Positions 11,601 to 22,403 of a stretch of 64,000 bases of DNA are shown piece after piece. The DNA lies in NCBI GenBank assembly GCA_963920665.1, contig OY987268.1, forward strand, positions 16,990,501-17,054,500, read 5' to 3'. How positions within the stretch are numbered: the stretch's first letter is position 1; the number at the start of each line of letters is the position of its first letter. The stretch is from Straminergon stramineum (Eukaryota; Streptophyta; Bryopsida; Hypnales; Calliergonaceae). The notes below the pieces were generated by a model. It did no database searches and was not told where the DNA came from. It saw only the letters and a list, made by a program, of their open reading frames with translations. The translations under genes and the position numbers were made by a program.

Positions 11601-12851
11601 AATCATGTCCACTGTCCACAGTCTTCTACACACAAAATAACTCAACGTGAGCTGCACGACCAGACCTGAACTTACAGAAGAATTTCGTTATTTTACATCA
11701 TTCATTTGACTTCTGGAGTACGTTGCTTTGGAAAACTCTTCAAGTGGGCAGAAACAAACTCACTGATACTGATACTTCCAGAACTGCATCACAAAATCAG
11801 CAACTAGCAAATTCTCATGCAACCAGAATGTCATATAGAATCATGCATCTGATTCTCATAATGAAGCAGCCAAAATTTCATAATCATGCAGATGGAGCTA
11901 GTTACAAGTATCGAAAATCGCAGCTCAAGTCTATTGTAAGTCATAGCTTCACAAAGTGGAAACGCTAATCTTTGTCTTCGATCCTCCCATTTCCATATCA
12001 GTTAGCATCCACACTGATAGCCCACGGTGGTCAGATTTGCGACACTTTAATCTGTGCATATATGAGCTGGAAAAGGAATTGACTTTTTTGAAACCTCCGA
12101 CAAATCATATAATAAGTGTACTCATTCCATCGATTTTTGCGTTTAAAACCAATATATACGCGTGCTTTCATTGGCAGATCACTACTGATCGATCTCACTG
12201 GAGAGATGATCTCTTACGGTGCAAGAGCCAAACTGTCTCTCTTGCGATCGAATTTTGATCTTTTTAGAAGATTCTCATGAAATCATCAACGTGGCAGGTT
12301 GTTAGACTGCAATTGAAGTGACAGGCGATCAGCAGCAGACAACCTCATTTTCCTTTCAAAGATCAGTGAGCACAGGCACTTCACCATATCGTGCTTACGA
12401 CCAACTTGCTGCTGGAGAATCGAGTATATAAAATGAGCACAGTCACTTAACCCCTCAATGCTCAAGCAATTTTCGTACTTTTTCATAAGTTTGAACTTTG
12501 ATTAACAGTACTCATTGTAGTATTGTACATCAAGCTTATTACATGATGTCAATTGTACTTTTGAGCTTCCCGGTTCAAAATGAACATCATAATATGAAAT
12601 TCATTTAGATATACTTCATATGAAATTATAACTTTGACCTCTTGAACACGTGAGAGGCCAAAAAATGGCTCCTTGGGCCTTGAAGGGTCATACAATATCA
12701 TGCTTACAACCTCCCATGCCACTTGCTGCTGGAGAATGGAGTATAAGAATACCAGTACGTATATGAATTGCTTTCGGTAACAAGGTCAGAGTATAAGACA
12801 ATGGTTGAGGTCCCTAACACTTCTCGGATTCTCTACCTTGCGGTTGATACA
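11601..12851. other. Intergenic with flanking direct duplication around a TTAA terminus
   Basis: A TTAACCCCTCAATGC terminus starts at 12447. The segment from there to about 12690 ends GGGCCTTGAAGGGTCA, a decayed inverted partner. It is flanked by two diverged direct copies of about 55 bp containing CTTGCTGCTGGAGAAT and GAGTATA (12383-12436 and 12690-12750). No coding region was recognised. Confidence 0.4.
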
Positions 12852-13448
12852 TCATACGGTTGATGAGTACACAGCAGTGAAAGGACAATTGAATGTGGCA
12901 GCAGACATGTGCCGAGTTGTCAGACCCATCTGATCTCCCTCCGCGAAGCTAATTGGTCCGCCATTTCGCTTGCGTAAGTTATTGGGTCGGCAGATCATCT
13001 TGTGCCAGAAACGCGCTGCATCTTCTGCCACTCTGACGAAACCATCCATGTCTAGATAAGGAAGTGCTGTCCTACTGCTCACATATGCAATCATCGTCTT
13101 CTTCAATTCAGGGGCACCTTTCAGCGGCAGTATTCCTCTCTGACCGATTCTAATGAGCGGTACTTTAACAGATTTTCTTCCCCAACTCAGTGTTTCAATC
13201 TGCTCGTTTTATTGTCGTACTTTTCCAGCTGCGGTGTCATTCTTTTGATGGTCATGTACGAGCAGCTCGCAGTCTGGCAAAGGAGAGCGATGGAGATGGA
13301 GATGTGAGGGCAATTCTTTTTGCCAGAGCTTCCTAACCGATTGGCCATAGCGAAGGGTGTCTTCAATTTCAGAGGTCGAGTTTAGAATCTGCTCTTTTGT
13401 AGCTTTCAGTTGTTTGAGCAGTAAAAGATTCTCACAATTCGGCTTCAA
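12852..13448 (-). pseudogene. Unrecognised protein-coding frame with one internal stop
   Basis: A single minus-strand reading frame of about 199 codons is interrupted by one TAA at 13209-13211. The part before the stop is rich in Lys, Glu and Leu, with a coiled-coil look (LLLLKQLKATKEQILN). The part after the stop looks like folded protein: RIGQRGILPLKGAPELKKT followed by an AYVSSRTALPYLDMDGF stretch and AEDAARFWHKM. Residue usage and the uninterrupted frame on both sides argue that it was coding. I do not recognise the family. No ATG is in a convincing position at the 5' side. It could be a pseudogene, or two exons of a gene whose other exons lie upstream in the decayed repeat units at 13500-13975. 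Confidence 0.45.
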
Positions 13449-13975
13449 TGTAAAGTAGAAATTGGCAATGAAGGATTACAGGTTATTTAAACGTACTAGT
13501 GTTCCTGCCAGTCCTTGATGGTTTTGCAGATCATGTGAAGGGTTCCTCCAAGTCTGACAAAGCTAGTAGAGTTCTGAAATAGAGAGAGATGGAGAACGGA
13601 AATGCAAATAATCTTGCTTGAACTTCATCTCGGATGGCCATGGCGAATCGTGAATTCAATTTAGACCCCAACTATAGAATCTCCTCTTTCGCAGGTTCAG
13701 TTGTTTGAGCAATCTGCTTCGATCGCTTCTGCAATTCCGCTTCAACGTAAAGCCAAATTGGCAAGGGCTCATGTCAGGGTTGCTTTTAGTCTAGCAAAGT
13801 AGAGAGAGGTCTAGGATGGCAGTGCAGAGAGAATTGTTTGATCTTTCTCCCAGGTGGCCATGGCGAAGTGTGACTTCAAGTTAGAACCAAATTTTAGAAT
13901 CTCCACTTTCGCAGCTTCAGTTGTTTGAGCAATCCGCTTCGACGGTTTTCACAGTCCGGGTTCAAACGTAATGGA
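13235..13975 (-). repeat. Decayed tandem triplication of an exon-like unit
   Basis: Three units occur in the same orientation, with equivalent points at about 13442, 13741 and 13962 (spacings about 300 and 220 bp). Each carries, on the plus strand, a TTTAGAATCTSC.CTTTYG-type word, CAGTTGTTTGAGCA, a CTTC-rich word and GAGATGGAGA or similar. The first unit is part of the reading frame 12852-13448. On the minus strand the third unit is open for about 45 codons with a related KQIAQTTEAAK-like coiled-coil segment. The middle unit has stops. This looks like exon or gene-segment duplication followed by decay. Confidence 0.55.
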
Positions 13976-14028
13976 GAATGTGGAGGTTATGATATAGGGT
14001 ATTGCGGATACTCCTCGAGGAGGACGAG

Positions 14029-15054
14029 ATGGCGCTGGAATGGAATCACAAGAATTGCGAGGCCAGCAGCCAATTCCTCAACGCCGATGTGTTGAATGCC
14101 GTGATGAGCCGCGTGGATAGCGCGGCCCTATCCAGGCTGAGCTGCGTAAATACGCAATTTCGGTCTGTGGCCGAGGGGGAGGTTCTCTGGGAGAAGCTCT
14201 GCAACCAGCGATGGCCATCAACTAAGCAAACTCCCGGGTCAACACTCATCTCCTCTTTCGGCGGCTTCCGAAAACTTTACAACAATTGTTTCCCTTTCGT
14301 GTCCCAGGCTTACCACGATGAAGAATTCGCCTCCTCCGCAGCCGATTTTGTTTCCATAGTGGACGTGACGTACAACGGCGAGCCCGTGCTGTCCCGCGTG
14401 GTGGACGGCATCCCTGGCGCCAGCGCTTCATGCGGTCCACTTGTGGACATTCTCGGGGCGCAAGGAGTGGCAATCTACTCCGACGGAGACGGACCAGTTG
14501 TGACGATCCAAAACAAAACAATTCCCCGAACGCAAGACGGCCGCTTCTGGATGGCGCTCTGCAACCAACTGCGTGTCAGTTGGATCCTCCTCCACAAGAA
14601 GACGCACCGCATGGTGAACCTCGCAAGCTGGAAGCCGTTGAGCGGTGTCCAGCACCGGCCGTGCAGTGACAACCACTTCCTCCTCCGCTTCGGCTCCATC
14701 CTCCCAAACCCTAATTCCACTCCCGTCCACTGCAACATCACCATGCGATGCAGACCGCTGGAGCAGCCGTCGGCCACCACAGTGGTCAAGCTCACAGATC
14801 TTGGCCTAACCCTAGAGGACATTCACAGCGTGCATCTGCGGGGGGAAGAAGCTGTCGCCATTCTCTCCCGCGCCATGTGTTGCGAGAAGACCACCATGGA
14901 GAGCAAAGTGTCGACCGCGTTTCACGAATTCGTTGCGACGCAGACGTCGAATCGGAAAGCTTTGATCCGTCGCGAGAAGCACCGCGAGAAGGCTCACGCG
15001 GTGCTGTTCGTTGGCGTCATTGTGGTCATTCTCATATCTCACGTCTTAGTGTAG
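14029..15054 (+). CDS. F-box protein with C-terminal membrane segment
   Basis: Intact single-exon gene encoding 341 residues. The first in-frame ATG (14029, purine at -3, G at +4) was chosen; the frame extends a few codons upstream but without an ATG. Residues about 18-65 form an F-box (LNADVLNAVMSRVDSAALSR, then SCVNTQFRSVAEGEVLWEKL and C..RWPS). The middle has a conserved FGGFRKLYNNCFP-type segment, as in plant F-box proteins of the At2g27310/At2g36090 type. Near the C-terminus a basic stretch (RREKHREKAH) precedes a hydrophobic segment ending at the stop (LFVGVIVVILISHVLV), a likely tail anchor. It probably acts as an SCF substrate receptor attached to a membrane; substrate unknown. It is noticeably more GC-rich than its surroundings. 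A broken copy of its 3' end follows directly downstream. Confidence 0.88.
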   Translation: MALEWNHKNCEASSQFLNADVLNAVMSRVDSAALSRLSCVNTQFRSVAEGEVLWEKLCNQRWPSTKQTPGSTLISSFGGFRKLYNNCFPFVSQAYHDEEFASSAADFVSIVDVTYNGEPVLSRVVDGIPGASASCGPLVDILGAQGVAIYSDGDGPVVTIQNKTIPRTQDGRFWMALCNQLRVSWILLHKKTHRMVNLASWKPLSGVQHRPCSDNHFLLRFGSILPNPNSTPVHCNITMRCRPLEQPSATTVVKLTDLGLTLEDIHSVHLRGEEAVAILSRAMCCEKTTMESKVSTAFHEFVATQTSNRKALIRREKHREKAHAVLFVGVIVVILISHVLV

Positions 15055-15077
15055 CTCTCATCCATTTCTTCAACAGC

Positions 15078-15345
15078 CCTTGGCCTAACCCTAGATGCCG
15101 ACCATTGACAGCATGAATCTGCGAGGGCAGGGAAGAAGCTGTCACCGTCCTTTCCCCTCCGAGAGCTGGAACCCAAGACCACCGTGAAGAGCAAATTGTC
15201 GAGCACGTTTCCCGAATTCATTTCATTTGCAACACAGACTCTGAATCGGGAATTCAGCGTGGATCCCCCGGGAGAATCACTGCGAGAAGACCCAGCTACG
15301 ACTTTCAATTGCTGTTTGTGATCATCCTCATTCCTCCATTTCCAT
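15078..15345 (+). pseudogene. Degenerate tandem copy of the F-box gene 3' end
   Basis: Starting at CTTGGCCTAACCCTAGA, this stretch repeats the last roughly 250 bp of the F-box gene at 14029-15054 in the same order: a CAGCRTGMATCTGCG word, GGGAAGAAGCTGTC, AAGACCACC, GAGAGCAAA-like, CGAATTC, CAGAC..CGAATCGG, then GTG.TCATT. Small insertions and deletions destroy the frame, so it encodes nothing complete. It begins 24 bp after the parent stop codon. Confidence 0.72.
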
Positions 15346-16112
15346 CGTTTCGAAAGTTTGCAACATGGGCAAATCTTCTCAAGTTTTGGTGGGCATATAT
15401 ATAACTCGCAGATGTAAATATCGATCACTTCAAGCGATCGCCCACCGCAACATGGAAGCTAGCAAGCATGAGGATGACCAATTCTGCAGCAAGGAAGGCG
15501 AGATTGCTAATCTGGAAGAACAGCGTACGATGCATCATTCTAATAAGAACTTCCAGTACTTGAAGTAGGAAAAATCCTGAACTTGTAACTTGTAATTAGG
15601 AGTGACGCGAAGATTAGCAGGGTGCAGTTCCTTCAAGTACTGTAAGATACATGTTTCAATTCATGAGGGTACCCAAGTTACGCAACCTTCAACTGAAGAG
15701 CTGGGAGATTAGACTAGGATATATAGGACAACAGCCTTAATTCTTGCTAAGTTGTAAGACAGGTACTCTTGAGTGAAGAAATTAACTTAGAGTGGTATAC
15801 TGAATCCCTCTGTATTTTAAAGCATGAGTCCATGATTAGTCTCCAGTAAAGATTCCTGATCAAATGATTTTGTAGCAGAGTTTTGGATTTTTGGAACCGT
15901 AACGGTTCAATCCGTGCCCTGACTCAGCATTGGCAAAAACTATGTATTGAGGGATCAAGCCAAACAGGCCAAAATTTGGTTAAGAAACTGAATATAATTG
16001 AAGCTCCCCCTATGCAATCCATCCATCCAAGGGAGCATTATATATCTCCATCATTGAGATCCGGGGGGGAAGAAGAAAATCCATGTGGGTCCAGTAACAA
16101 TGTTATGGATAT
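15346..16112. other. Intergenic, no gene supported
   Basis: Two plus-strand frames of 67 and 77 codons (15365-15568, 15883-16116) have no recognisable features. They may be remnants. Nothing else was seen. Confidence 0.4.
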
Positions 16113-16320
16113 TTAACCCTTACAAGGACGGGTTGGTGAACTTGGAAATCATCCCTTTTGGCATTGTTGGAATCTTTGATTAAAAAGAAAAATTCTAAAA
16201 ACAATCATTGGAAGTCAATGATCCATTTTCACACAAAATTTTGAGGATGAATAGTTGCATTCTTGTCCTACATAGAAGGATTCTTTGTCATTCATCAACC
16301 AAAAAACAATTGTAGCATAT
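16113..16320 (-). mobile_element. TTAA-bounded MITE, family B, one end lost
   Basis: Starts TTAACCCTTACAAGGACGGG and runs in reverse B orientation: CATTGGAAGTCAATGA, GGATGAATAGTTGCATTC, GTCCTACATAGAAGGATTC and TTTGTCATTCATC. The far end, which should read toward GGGTTAA, fades after about 16320. Confidence 0.65.
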
Positions 16321-16655
16321 TCTAAGAGCTACAGTAGGTGAAAGCCCTTTGTGGGGAGAAGGATTGCCATCCTCTTTGCCTATGGCATAGTTGATTTTAT
16401 TTAGAATTTATTTCTCCTACATGATATAGACAAATGTAAGAGAAGCCAGTAGCAATCGAAATCATGTTGTTGTAAAAAGTATGAATTTGCTACAAATTTT
16501 TATGTTTTTATTGTCCTAGTAATCCCAAAGAGTCATTAGAATACTTCAAATGGTCATAGTAATGTAACATAAATCATAAAGTGGTCATAGTATTTTCTTG
16601 AATGGGACACAACATCAAGGCTTAAAATAGTCACTTTGTGTGATGGTTTTAAAGT

Positions 16656-16696
16656 CACAATAGGAACTTGGGTTTTAAAACCAAGTTCCTATTGTG
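16656..16696. repeat. Near-perfect hairpin
   Basis: CACAATAGGAACTTGG followed by TTTTAAAACC and its complement back to CCTATTGTG. The 20-bp arms have one unpaired G and almost no loop. It may be the centre of a foldback element or a cruciform-forming site. Confidence 0.8.
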
Positions 16697-16887
16697 GTCA
16701 TTTCACTCTATAATTGTTAATTTCATTATGATTGTATCCAGTGTTCATCCCATTGTAGACCAAACCCTAATTAGACTATTCAAAATGATGACTTTAGGTT
16801 GAATTCACGACAAGGGTGTGCATATATCTTATGGTTAAATAAAGCCTTGTTGATTTGTGAGAGTTTGGTTGATGGATTATAGGCAAC

Positions 16888-18093
16888 ATGGTTGTCACAT
16901 CAAGTAGGTTGTTGCTTGCCCATTCATCTAATTCACCCATCCAATAGAGGTGTCACTTGTCTAATGTAGTCAACATATAGGTGATTTTTTTTGTAAAAGT
17001 GAAAAAAGCCAATGTAGACTTACCTTGTCCAAGGTGTTCGATATGTGGCTACCAAAGCAGAGACAAGGTAAGGACATAGATCAGGGTGTAGATGCCAATT
17101 ATATAGGTGATTGCAAGAAACACTTGTCCTATTTTGAGTCACACATTGCATATTGATATAATTTTTGGCCATAACTTTTGTGTTTTGATTCCAAATGACT
17201 TAAGATTTATAGAGAAGGTACTCGTGACTATTATAGACCTTGCCTAATTTTTTCTTAATTTTCAAAAATAATATGCTATCCAAAAATAGAGCCTAATTCA
17301 ATGTCACACTTACTAGTTTGGCGGTTTTTAGTACTATTTAGAACCCAATTAAACGAATTTTGAGTTGAAATTTTGAGGAGATGGTCTTCTAGTAGACTTA
17401 TAGCTAATGGCCGAAGAAATTTTAAAGAAAAGTAATTTTATGTGGTGTGGAAGTCTACAAAGTGAGCTTCTTTTTGCTTGCATTTTGAAACATATAAAAT
17501 ATTATTTTGGTGTTTCTTTTGGTGAATGGACATCTCCATAGAGTTCTTACAAATGTCCAGTTTTTATTTTGTATATTTTTTTATTTTTACTATTTTTCCC
17601 TAATTAAAACATCAAGGTATGTATTTTTTTAAGATTTGGCACTTTCTAGTTCTCCTACTTAGAGAATTTTTCTATGTAATTTCTTCCAAGGGTACCTTCG
17701 TCTTAAAGGTATATACATTATTCATATTTTAAAAAAAATTTAAAAATTAGTTTTCTAATTTTAAAGTACTCCCCAAAAAATCATGAGGACTATTGAAAAT
17801 GCAACAAATAGGACATGTGTTTCTTGCAATCACCCATATCTTTTTTTATTTTTTAATCTTCTTGTAGATTGGGATTTCGAATGTCTAGGTGAAGTGTACT
17901 AGTATGGGCATGGATGCATAGGCGCAAACGCAAAGACAAGATAAGTCAAACACCATAGACAAGATAAGTCCACGTCAAGTTTTTTGCACTTTTATAAAAA
18001 GTCAACTATATGTTGACTACATCAAATGGACAACACCTCTACTGAATAGGCAAATCAGATACATAAGTAGGCAAGTGACTCGCTTGATGTGAC
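16888..18093. mobile_element. Long foldback element containing family G core (G1)
   Basis: Outer inverted arms: GGTTGTCACATCAAG...AGAGGTGT...GATGTAGTCAACATATAG on the left pair with CTATATGTTGACTACATC...ACACCTCT...CTTGATGTGACAACC on the right. Inside them a second inverted pair, GGTGATTGCAAGAAACAC at 17106 and GTGTTTCTTGCAATCACC ending at 17834, bounds a 729-bp AT-rich core. The core words CTAGTTCTCCTACTTAGAGA and AAAGGTATATACATT recur near 26720-26820. No transposase was recognised. The long arms resemble Mutator- or foldback-type elements, but the class is undecided. Confidence 0.65.
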
Positions 18094-21000
18094 AACCTTG
18101 ATGATTGTAAGTGGCACTCAAAAATTAGTTGTTGGTACAGAAACTTGATTGTTGCAAGAAGTATTGAAAATGTTCTTGTCATAACAAGGTTGGTGTCAAT
18201 TAAGGGGAATGCTTGATATATGTCCATGAACATCAAATGTGTAGGGAAGATCTTATGGATGTATAAAACAACAATGTTGCCCTTGCAGAGGAGGGAGGTT
18301 GTAGCAACCATTTTTCCTTGGAAATGGGGTTATAAGCTCCCCTATAATGTAATGCAGCCAAGGTCACATCTATAAGGAAATAATAACCTTTTTCCACAAG
18401 TCTTAGTTTTTTTGTCTACAAAAACTAGTAGACAAATCAAATTAAACCCAACAATATTTTGACCAAAACAAATGAAAAAATAACCAAAATTGTGCGACAA
18501 GTTTAAGAGCTTGTAACACCTTCACTTTTCTACTATGTACCAACTTCTAAAGAAGAAATTGAAAAGCCAGGCTGCTAAAATAGTACCAATTGATTATAGG
18601 CCAAGGTAAACTTAGTTGAGGAACAAGGTCAAATCTTAGTTGCTTTAATACATGTAGCCTTCGTCAAGTTCTAATAGACCAAAGGTTCATAAGCAAGAGT
18701 GGCCTATTCTACCTAATACCCTTGTATTGGGTAGGTACATTTACATTGTATACTTGCATTTTGGTCTATGTAATGCAATTCTTTTTTGTATGTATTTGAA
18801 ATTCTTTGCCTTCAGTTGGTGTTGTTGGATGGAAAAATTGGGAAACCTCATATAGTTGAATTGATGTACTTATGAATAATTATTGTGATGATTGAAGTTT
18901 GCAACAATTTGTAGGTTGTGGTGTATGTGGTGACTAAAGTAATTCACACCCATACTACTATGACCCAAATTATAACCTAAAAAAATAAAAATTGGCATCC
19001 ATGTTCGGAAATCTATGCCTTGACATTAAGTCCCTATCCCTATTGTCCACATACTGATTTGAACATGGAAAACCATGCCTATAGACCCCATGCCATGTCA
19101 ATCATGCAATGAAGCTAGGCAAATCAGAATAATTTTTTTTGCCTTTGTAAAATTTCAAACTCTAGAAATCTCAAGTGGTTTAGATTGTCCAGTTTGTTTG
19201 CTTGTCTAAGATATTTGATGACCCTAATCTACCTATTGTGACAACCTTGCTTTGAAAAAGTATTAGATAGAAGCATACCATACTCTCTTAGTGCAAACAA
19301 ATTTTGTATTAAAGAATGAGACATTTCTTTAGTCTACATTGATTTTTCCTATTAGGGAGGGAGGAATTAGCATCACCAAGAAACTTAGTGGCACTACAAA
19401 ATTTTCATTTGTGAAAATTGGTATATTGAACAATATTTCATCCTATACTAATTTAATTATTTTACAAGTATTGTGATTTAGGTAAAATTTTGTCATAATT
19501 GGCACTAATAGTACAAATGAATATAGTCAAAATGTCAAAAGTTCACAACTTAGGCACTATTCTAGGCATTTGAAATGTCAAGAACAACCTTTTGCATCAT
19601 CAAGAGTTAATATTCTACTAACCAACTTGATCTTGACAATGGTGGAGGCCCTTTGAAGTCCCTTTGAATTCTCAAAATCTAAATTGGTGGAAAGCTAAAA
19701 ATTGGAAATTGAGGCTTCACATTGTGTCCCAAGTCCTAAGTCCCATATAACTCCTAAATGCCTCCATGGCAACACTTGGGAAGAGTTTGGGTGCCAAGGA
19801 AGTGGAAATTGGAGGATGAATTGGGTTCAACCAAAATGAAAATCCAACTCAGCCTCCAAGTCCCAAGTGAACCATTATTTTGAACATAAAATGAGGAGAA
19901 AAAACACCATATTAGGCATCATGAAATGTTCTCCAAATCTATTGTCCAATCAATACAAATTGGATGCAGAAAGTGCATCCAAAATATGTGCACTCATTCA
20001 TTATACACAGATTATTTAATAAAAGCTCATTCTGCCCAATTGGCACCAACAAGGATCACCGAATTTGAACTCTGATTCCATGCAATCCATCTGTAAAAAC
20101 TACGGCACATTTGGTCCATGAAGTCCACTGAGTTTCCAAGCAGCTGACCATCCGTATTTCTAAAAAATTCATACACTTCAAAATTGAGAGTTCATGCCAT
20201 AAGGATATCTTTCATCATGTATACTAATTTGTCTTACTATTGAGAGGGGAAGAAACTAGCAATCACATCTAGAAAATGATTGTCACAAACAAAATTTCAC
20301 TCTGACTTGTGGAAATTGGAACAATGCAATAATATTTCAACCTGAGTGTGCTAATTCAAAATACTGTGACTTTGATAAATTTAGATCGCACGCTCTCTTA
20401 GGACACTTGAAATCAATGTACTATATCATTGTCATCATCGTGCAACATCAACGTTGTACAATTATAGTGAATACGAGAAACTCAGAGTCTCGAGCCCCAA
20501 ATGGCGATACAGTTTCTTCTTCAATTTGAATACCAACCACGCTGATTCTACCTTAATCCTATCATAAGCTTGCCATCGCCTTAATTTAGTTCGAGATTCC
20601 TACTTGCAAGGCCAACGAGTTTTGTAACTGACAGCCTTGCTCTACCAAGGAATCGAAATGATTTGCACGTCTAGCTACTTTAGATCTGTTCAGTGCAGGA
20701 GTGAGGGTGACTTCTAGCTACTCCCCGAAACTCAATGGGGTGGGTGGGTAACACCAATGCAAGTTTTAGATATTGAATTGAGGCCTCAATGGCGTTGCAT
20801 TGCCAGAGGTTGAACTACGGATGAGCAGCATCGGATTACACGGACGGGTGGGCACTCCGAGATCGACACCACAATCTCAAGCCGTGGCACCTGCAAAGCC
20901 TGAAGATGAAATTAAATTTCATTTTCTGGTGTCGATTTCCATCGGATTGATGCTAGTGGGTAATGATTTTGCTTCTAATTACACTCATTTGGAGAGTGAA

Positions 21001-21535
21001 TAGCTTCTAATGTATCAACGGTGTTGATTCCTACTTATTGCGAAGTGAGCAGGGTTTGTTTTTTAGGCATTTAAATGCCTGAAAGCAACAAAAATTATTG
21101 GCGAGGATCAAGCCTATAGGAAATTTTTTGAAGAAAAATTGGATGATGATGCCAAATTGTTTCAATTTTTGAAAATAATTTGGATGAAATTGCCAATTTT
21201 CAGTAAAATTCATCCACATATGCAAATGAAAAGATAGTTCTATCCAAATTATAGATGAATACTAAAATATTTGGCTACATCATTTTCTTGTATGTTGCTA
21301 CTTTAGCACCTCTCCAAAAACAAAAACAAAACACCCTGTAAGTGAGAATTTGGCTTTAATTTACACCCAAAGATATCTTTGTCAGTCCTGAGCTATCAAT
21401 ACAAGGGAGTTTCTAGCTTGGAGGAAATGAAACGGAGTTTACGACCTGTTGATTAAGTGCTGAACTCCAAAATTTTTGGTACTGTCATTGGGTACACTCT
21501 AATAAATCCCTCGTTCTTGTGCACGACCTCCCAAT
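18094..21535. other. Intergenic, AT-rich; one possible exon
   Basis: Mostly featureless AT-rich DNA. A more GC-balanced patch at 20800-20960 reads on the plus strand as a frame ending in a hydrophobic stretch (FHFLVSISIGLMLVG) directly before a GGTAATG that could be a splice donor. I cannot assign it to a family or find partner exons. Confidence 0.35.
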
Positions 21536-21920
21536 CATTAGAGAAAGTTTGGACTCTTCGGAAGGCTGCCAGGGTTTGACAAACCAATCTATTTCTGGAG
21601 CCTATTGAAGCTACTCAGGAGAGGGAATTTTCTAACAAAACAAAGATTCACCTTGTGTGAATATTGGGAGTTCCAAAAGTATATTTCAATTTTCTATTCC
21701 ACAATTGTTAGAGGGAGGTGCTTCGGGGGTGCTTTCAAATATCAAACAACACTTGTCACAATCCTAACTAATAGTACTTGACAATGAATGCTCTAAAATT
21801 AGGAAGTGACAAAATGTAGAAATAGGGGAAAAGTTTTGCAAACAAAATAAATGTAATACAGTGAGGGTCCCTGATGGCACTTCCTGGCAGCCCTCAGGAC
21901 AGTCCAAACTTTCTCTAATG
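21536..21920 (+). mobile_element. MITE family F, copy F2
   Basis: About 385 bp. Ends are CATTAGAGAAAGTTTGGACT and AGTCCAAACTTTCTCTAATG, better conserved than in F1. The interior is collinear with 3106-3479. Confidence 0.78.
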
Positions 21921-22290
21921 TGAAACCGCACTTTTACACATTGGTTAAAATGACGCTTAGAGTGACGCTTATTGAAGAGTATCCGGCCTCTGCGGCTATT
22001 CTATGGTATGTTCTTAAGTCAGGACGAGCTGAATTAAGAAATCAACCTGGCTAGCCCACCTGAGAGAGCGACCAGATCAGTCTGGTCTCGTCCACCGTTG
22101 GCAGAATTTGCCAGCATGGCATCAACTTTCATGGTGGTGAATCTGTCGAGCAGTTGCAGTTTCAATGGCTGCACAAGAATCCCACCCATCTCTCCGGCCC
22201 GAGTATATTGGATAAATGGATCATCCTGCCTGCGAAAACAATATCCATTCAGACCAATGACCCTTCAATTCAGTTAAATCTCCCTTCACA

Positions 22291-22403
22291 GGAAACTCAT
22301 ATTGGGTTCCCGGTGTTAAAATTCCCGGTGAGTCTCACTTTTCCCGGTTTCCCAGTGTACCACACACCGGGAATTTTAACACCGGGAACCCAACATGAGT
22401 TTC
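22291..22403. mobile_element. Short foldback (hairpin) element
   Basis: Left arm 22291-22330 and right arm 22365-22403 are reverse complements over about 39 bp with a single mismatch. They carry GGGTTCCCGGTGTTAAAATT and a second CCCGGTG, separated by a 34-bp loop that itself has a CCCGGTTTCCC motif. It is too regular to be chance: either a tiny foldback MITE or an insertion of one. No clear target duplication was seen. Confidence 0.8.

Noticed and set aside
13209..13211. Internal TAA explained as a very short intron
   Set aside because: The only GT...AG pair spanning it would give an intron of about 20 nt, too short for plant splicing.
15900..15925. GGTTCAATCC, possible tRNA T-loop
   Set aside because: No acceptor stem, anticodon arm or D arm of matching geometry nearby. 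No tRNA was found in the window.
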